Assembly (NCBI RefSeq): GCF_000153305.1
Contig: NZ_CH724107.1
Span: forward strand, 2,387,117-2,451,116
Length of the DNA stretch: 64,000 nucleotides
Reading direction: 5' to 3'
Source of the DNA: Oceanicola granulosus HTCC2516
GTDB taxonomy: Bacteria > Pseudomonadota > Alphaproteobacteria > Rhodobacterales > Rhodobacteraceae
Of this stretch, positions 61,475 through 64,000 are shown piece by piece. A model generated the notes under the pieces. That model was not told where the DNA came from and ran no database searches. It saw only the letters and a list, made by a program, of their open reading frames with translations. Made by a program: the position numbers and the translations under genes. The first letter of the stretch is position 1. Every line of letters begins with the position of its first letter.

Positions 61475-62437
61475 TCATTTGTCTTCCGGGTGGCGGCCGC
61501 GCAGGCGCAGGAAGGTGCTGATGCGGAACGAGGTCGCGGTGTCGTGGCGGGAGCGGGTGCGCAGGACCGGACGGTTGGCCGAGGCGCCGCCGCGGCTTTC
61601 GCGCAGGACGATGTAGACGCCGCTGGCGATGATGATGCCGGCGCCGATGGCGGTGGGGCGGTCGATCACCTCGTTGAAGAACAGCAGACCGTAGGCGCTG
61701 GCCCAGAGGATCTGGGAGTACTGCATCGGCGCGACGATGGCGGCCTCGCCGGTGGAGTAGGCGGAGACGACCAGTCGTCCGCCGGTCCAGCCGAGCACCG
61801 ACAGGACGGCGACGAGGCCGAGATGCTCGACAGGCATCGGCACGTAGACCCAGTAGAGCGCCGAGCCCATGACGAGGAAGTTCGCCACCATCGGGTAGAG
61901 CATCAGCACCACCGGCCGCTCCTCGCTGCCGATGCGGCGGACGATGATCGAGGTGGTGGCGTTGCTGATCGCCGCCACGAGCGCGGCGAGATGGCCGAGC
62001 GTCAGCTCGGTGGAGCCCGGGCGCAGCACGACGAGCACCCCGCAGAGGCCGACGATCACCGCCATCCAGCGCCGCACCCGCACCACCTCGCCGAGGATCG
62101 GGATCGACAGGATGGTGATGATGAGCGGCGAGGCGAAGATGATTGCGTAGACCTGCGCCAGGGGCAGCACGGAGAAGGCGTAGAAGGCGCAGAGCCCGGT
62201 GATGACCGCCGTCACCGTCCGCGCCCCGACCCAGTAGGGGTGGACCGGGCGCAGGGTGCTGGGCTTGGGGTCGCCCATCAGCGTGATCGTCGCCAGCGGA
62301 AAGCTCAGCAGCACCGAGAAGAACACGAGCTGCACGGGCGAGTAGTTGCCGCCGAGCACCTTCACGATCACGTCGTGCGAAGCGAATACGCCGAAGGCGA
62401 GGAGCGCGATCAGCGCGCCCTTGAGATTCGAGCTCAT
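61475..62437 (-). CDS. EamA family transporter (DMT superfamily)
   Basis: 320 residues with ten predicted helices in two EamA halves. N-terminal LKGALIALLAFGVFASHDVIVKVLGG and the second half with IVAPMQYSQILWASAYGLLFFNEVIDRPTAIGAGIIIASGVYIVLRE are typical. It probably exports small metabolites. It lies 46 bases from tRNA-Pro on the core side and is divergent from nothing; leuB is upstream on the same strand, 115 bases away. Confidence 0.9.
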   Translation of the reverse strand: MSSNLKGALIALLAFGVFASHDVIVKVLGGNYSPVQLVFFSVLLSFPLATITLMGDPKPSTLRPVHPYWVGARTVTAVITGLCAFYAFSVLPLAQVYAIIFASPLIITILSIPILGEVVRVRRWMAVIVGLCGVLVVLRPGSTELTLGHLAALVAAISNATTSIIVRRIGSEERPVVLMLYPMVANFLVMGSALYWVYVPMPVEHLGLVAVLSVLGWTGGRLVVSAYSTGEAAIVAPMQYSQILWASAYGLLFFNEVIDRPTAIGAGIIIASGVYIVLRESRGGASANRPVLRTRSRHDTATSFRISTFLRLRGRHPEDK

Positions 62438-62505
62438 CTTGTCACCGGTCGCGCGAAGGCGCTGTTTCCCGCGCGACCCTCGGTCAGAGCGGCGGGAAGG
62501 TCAAA

Positions 62506-62537
62506 CCCCCTCGCAGGGGGCCCGCCCCGGGAGGGGC
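62506..62537 (-). terminator. hairpins downstream of leuB
   Basis: CCCCC/GGGGG (62506-62510, 62516-62520) and GCCCC/GGGGC (62524-62528, 62533-62537) stems just after the leuB stop. No clear T tract. Confidence 0.45.
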
Positions 62538-62552
62538 AGGCCGGAGCGTGGC

Positions 62553-63650
62553 TCAGTCGGCCAGCGCGGCGACGATGGCGTCGCCCATGTCGGAGGTCGA
62601 CACCGGCGCGCGGCCTTCCTCGCCCAGCAGGTCGGCGGTGCGCAGCCCGTCGGCGAGCACCTTCTCCACCGCAGCCTCGACCCGGTCGGCGGCCTCGCCC
62701 ATGTCGAAGCTGTAGCGCAGCGCCATGGCGAAGGAGAGGATGCAGGCGATCGGATTGGCCTTGCCCTGGCCGGCGATGTCGGGAGCCGAGCCGTGCACCG
62801 GCTCATACATCGCCTTGGGCCGGCCGTTGGCCATCGGCAGGCCGAGCGAGGCCGAGGGCAGCATCCCCAGCGAGCCGGTGAGCATCGCGGCGAGGTCGGA
62901 GAGCAGGTCGCCGAACAGGTTGTCGGTGACGATCACGTCGAACTGCTTGGGCCAGCGGGTGAGCTGCATCGCGCCGGCGTCGGCGTACATGTGGCTCAGT
63001 TCGACATCGGGATATTCCTCGTCGCCGACCCGCTGCACCACCTCGCGCCAGAGGATGCCGGATTCCATCACGTTGGCCTTCTCCATCGAGCAGAGCTTGT
63101 TGCCGCGCTTGCGGGCCAGCTCGAAGGCGGAGCGGGCGACGCGCTCGATCTCGGATTCGGTGTAGCGCTGGGTGTTGATTCCGACGCGCTCGTTGTTCTC
63201 CGTGACGATGCCGCGCGGCTCGCCGAAATAGACCCCGGAGGTGAGCTCGCGCACGATCATGATGTCGAGCCCGGCGACCACGTCCTTCTTCAGCGACGAG
63301 AAGTCGGCGAGCGCGTCGAAGCACTGGGCCGGGCGCAGGTTGGCGAACAGGTCCATCTCCTTGCGCAGCCGCAGCAGGCCGCGCTCGGGCTTCACCGAGA
63401 AGTCGAGATCGTCGTACTTCGGCCCCCCGACGGCGCCGAGCAGGACAGCGTCGACCTCCTGCGCCTTCGCCATCGTGGCGTCGGTGAGCGGCGTGCCGTG
63501 GGCGTCGTAGGCGGCGCCACCGACGAGGTCTTCGCTGACGTCGAAGGGCGTCCCCTGGCTGCCGAACCAGTCGATGACCTTGCGCACTTCGGCCATGACT
63601 TCGGGACCGATGCCGTCGCCGGGAAGGATGAGCAGGGAGGGGTTGGCCAT
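62553..63650 (-). CDS. leuB: 3-isopropylmalate dehydrogenase
   Basis: 365 residues from ATG 63650; the longer open frame upstream has no family match. LeuB signs: [83 protein letters not shown] and [26 protein letters not shown]. It oxidatively decarboxylates 3-isopropylmalate to 2-ketoisocaproate with NAD in leucine synthesis. The other leu genes are not in the window. Confidence 0.97.
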   Translation of the reverse strand: MANPSLLILPGDGIGPEVMAEVRKVIDWFGSQGTPFDVSEDLVGGAAYDAHGTPLTDATMAKAQEVDAVLLGAVGGPKYDDLDFSVKPERGLLRLRKEMDLFANLRPAQCFDALADFSSLKKDVVAGLDIMIVRELTSGVYFGEPRGIVTENNERVGINTQRYTESEIERVARSAFELARKRGNKLCSMEKANVMESGILWREVVQRVGDEEYPDVELSHMYADAGAMQLTRWPKQFDVIVTDNLFGDLLSDLAAMLTGSLGMLPSASLGLPMANGRPKAMYEPVHGSAPDIAGQGKANPIACILSFAMALRYSFDMGEAADRVEAAVEKVLADGLRTADLLGEEGRAPVSTSDMGDAIVAALAD

Positions 63651-63767
63651 GATGGTCCTCACACGGGCTTGACTGAACGAGAGCGCGCTACCCCGCCGAC
63701 CGGCGGTGGTCAAGGGAACGGACCGGCGCGCCGGCCGTTGCGCCTCGGTCCAAAGAAGGAGATCGCC

Positions 63768-64000
63768 ATGCTCATGCCCGCCCGGAAGACGCCCCCCCTG
63801 TCGCTGCCGCTCGTCGGCGACGGCCAGTTCGACCTCGACCGCGACGGCGGCGCCGCCGGCACGCTCGTCGTGTTCTACCGCGGCCTGCACTGCCCGATCT
63901 GCAAGAAGCAGATGAGCGAGCTGGACGGCGCGCTCGAGCAGTTCGAGGAGCAGGGCGTGAAGGTGGTGATGGTCTCGGCCGACGATGCCGACAAGGCCGA
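63768..64000 (+). CDS. peroxiredoxin-like (AhpC/TSA) family protein, partial
   Basis: The window ends after about 77 codons. The sequence [56 protein letters not shown], and [14 protein letters not shown] is the thioredoxin-fold start of the redoxin/AhpC-TSA group. A C-x2-C motif (CPIC) is present where typical peroxiredoxins have a single catalytic Cys. AAGAAGGAGA precedes ATG 63768. It probably reduces peroxides or thiols; C-terminal part not visible. Confidence 0.85.
   Translation, partial: MLMPARKTPPLSLPLVGDGQFDLDRDGGAAGTLVVFYRGLHCPICKKQMSELDGALEQFEEQGVKVVMVSADDADKA

Noticed and set aside
61361-62881. 506-residue plus-strand frame
   Set aside because: Runs through tRNA-Pro and antisense to the EamA and leuB genes.
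1-64000. CRISPR array, phage structural genes, toxin-antitoxin pair
   Set aside because: No regularly spaced repeats, cas genes, capsid or terminase genes, or recognisable toxin-antitoxin pair were seen.

Overview
The window is 64 kb of GC-rich chromosome. Gene content and order point to a marine-type alphaproteobacterium of the Rhodobacterales/Roseobacter group: rimP-nusA-ylxR-infB followed by a DmdA-type DMSP demethylase, tsaD-gpsA-EVE divergent from hemD-mitofilin-hemY, motB-flgE-flgK-flgL-flgI, TRAP transporters and leuB. No taxonomic marker gene (rRNA) is present, so this is inference.

Layout. 0-7 kb: start of a peptide-type ABC binding protein, an MFS transporter, then the translation/transcription operon rimP-nusA-ylxR-infB behind a structured leader with an intrinsic terminator. 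7-20.4 kb: housekeeping genes (dmdA-like, LysR, GNAT, HD hydrolase, ahcY, PRC-barrel protein, DUF2853, DUF1761, EVE, gpsA, tsaD, hemD, mitofilin-like, hemY) and tRNA-Thr(CGU). 20.4-35 kb: an accessory carbohydrate locus. Eight minus-strand genes, joined by seven 4-nt start/stop overlaps, encode two stand-alone SDR epimerases, a glycoside hydrolase-SDR fusion, four glycosyltransferases (three tandem paralogues) and a methyltransferase. Divergent or nearby plus-strand genes encode an MDR dehydrogenase, two Gfo/Idh/MocA oxidoreductases and a ThuA protein. No flippase, polymerase or priming transferase is seen, so the product is unknown. 35-44.3 kb: an unknown protein, a TPR-glycosyltransferase, DUF6165 and an FkbM methyltransferase, leading into motB and the hook/P-ring genes with a CtrA-like site.

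44.3-61.4 kb: a decayed genomic island in tRNA-Pro(CGG). The 3' part of the tRNA is repeated at 45.64 kb beside a broken tyrosine integrase and an AlpA-like gene. The intact tRNA lies at 61.35 kb. The cargo is a sugar catabolic set: an HTH regulator, a GH51 arabinofuranosidase, an oligopeptide/oligosaccharide-type ABC transporter, a GntR regulator, a TRAP transporter and an enolase-superfamily sugar-acid dehydratase. The 3' end of that dehydratase and its downstream DNA are duplicated left of the integrase, next to LacI and UgpC remnants, which suggests two related islands were once in tandem. A 26-bp element with TAYCSAR direct repeats precedes both the arabinofuranosidase and the ABC transporter and is the best operator candidate. 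dppD-like and dctQ-like genes each show an apparent single-base N-terminal frameshift.

61.4-64 kb: core chromosome again, with an EamA transporter, leuB and the start of a peroxiredoxin-like gene.
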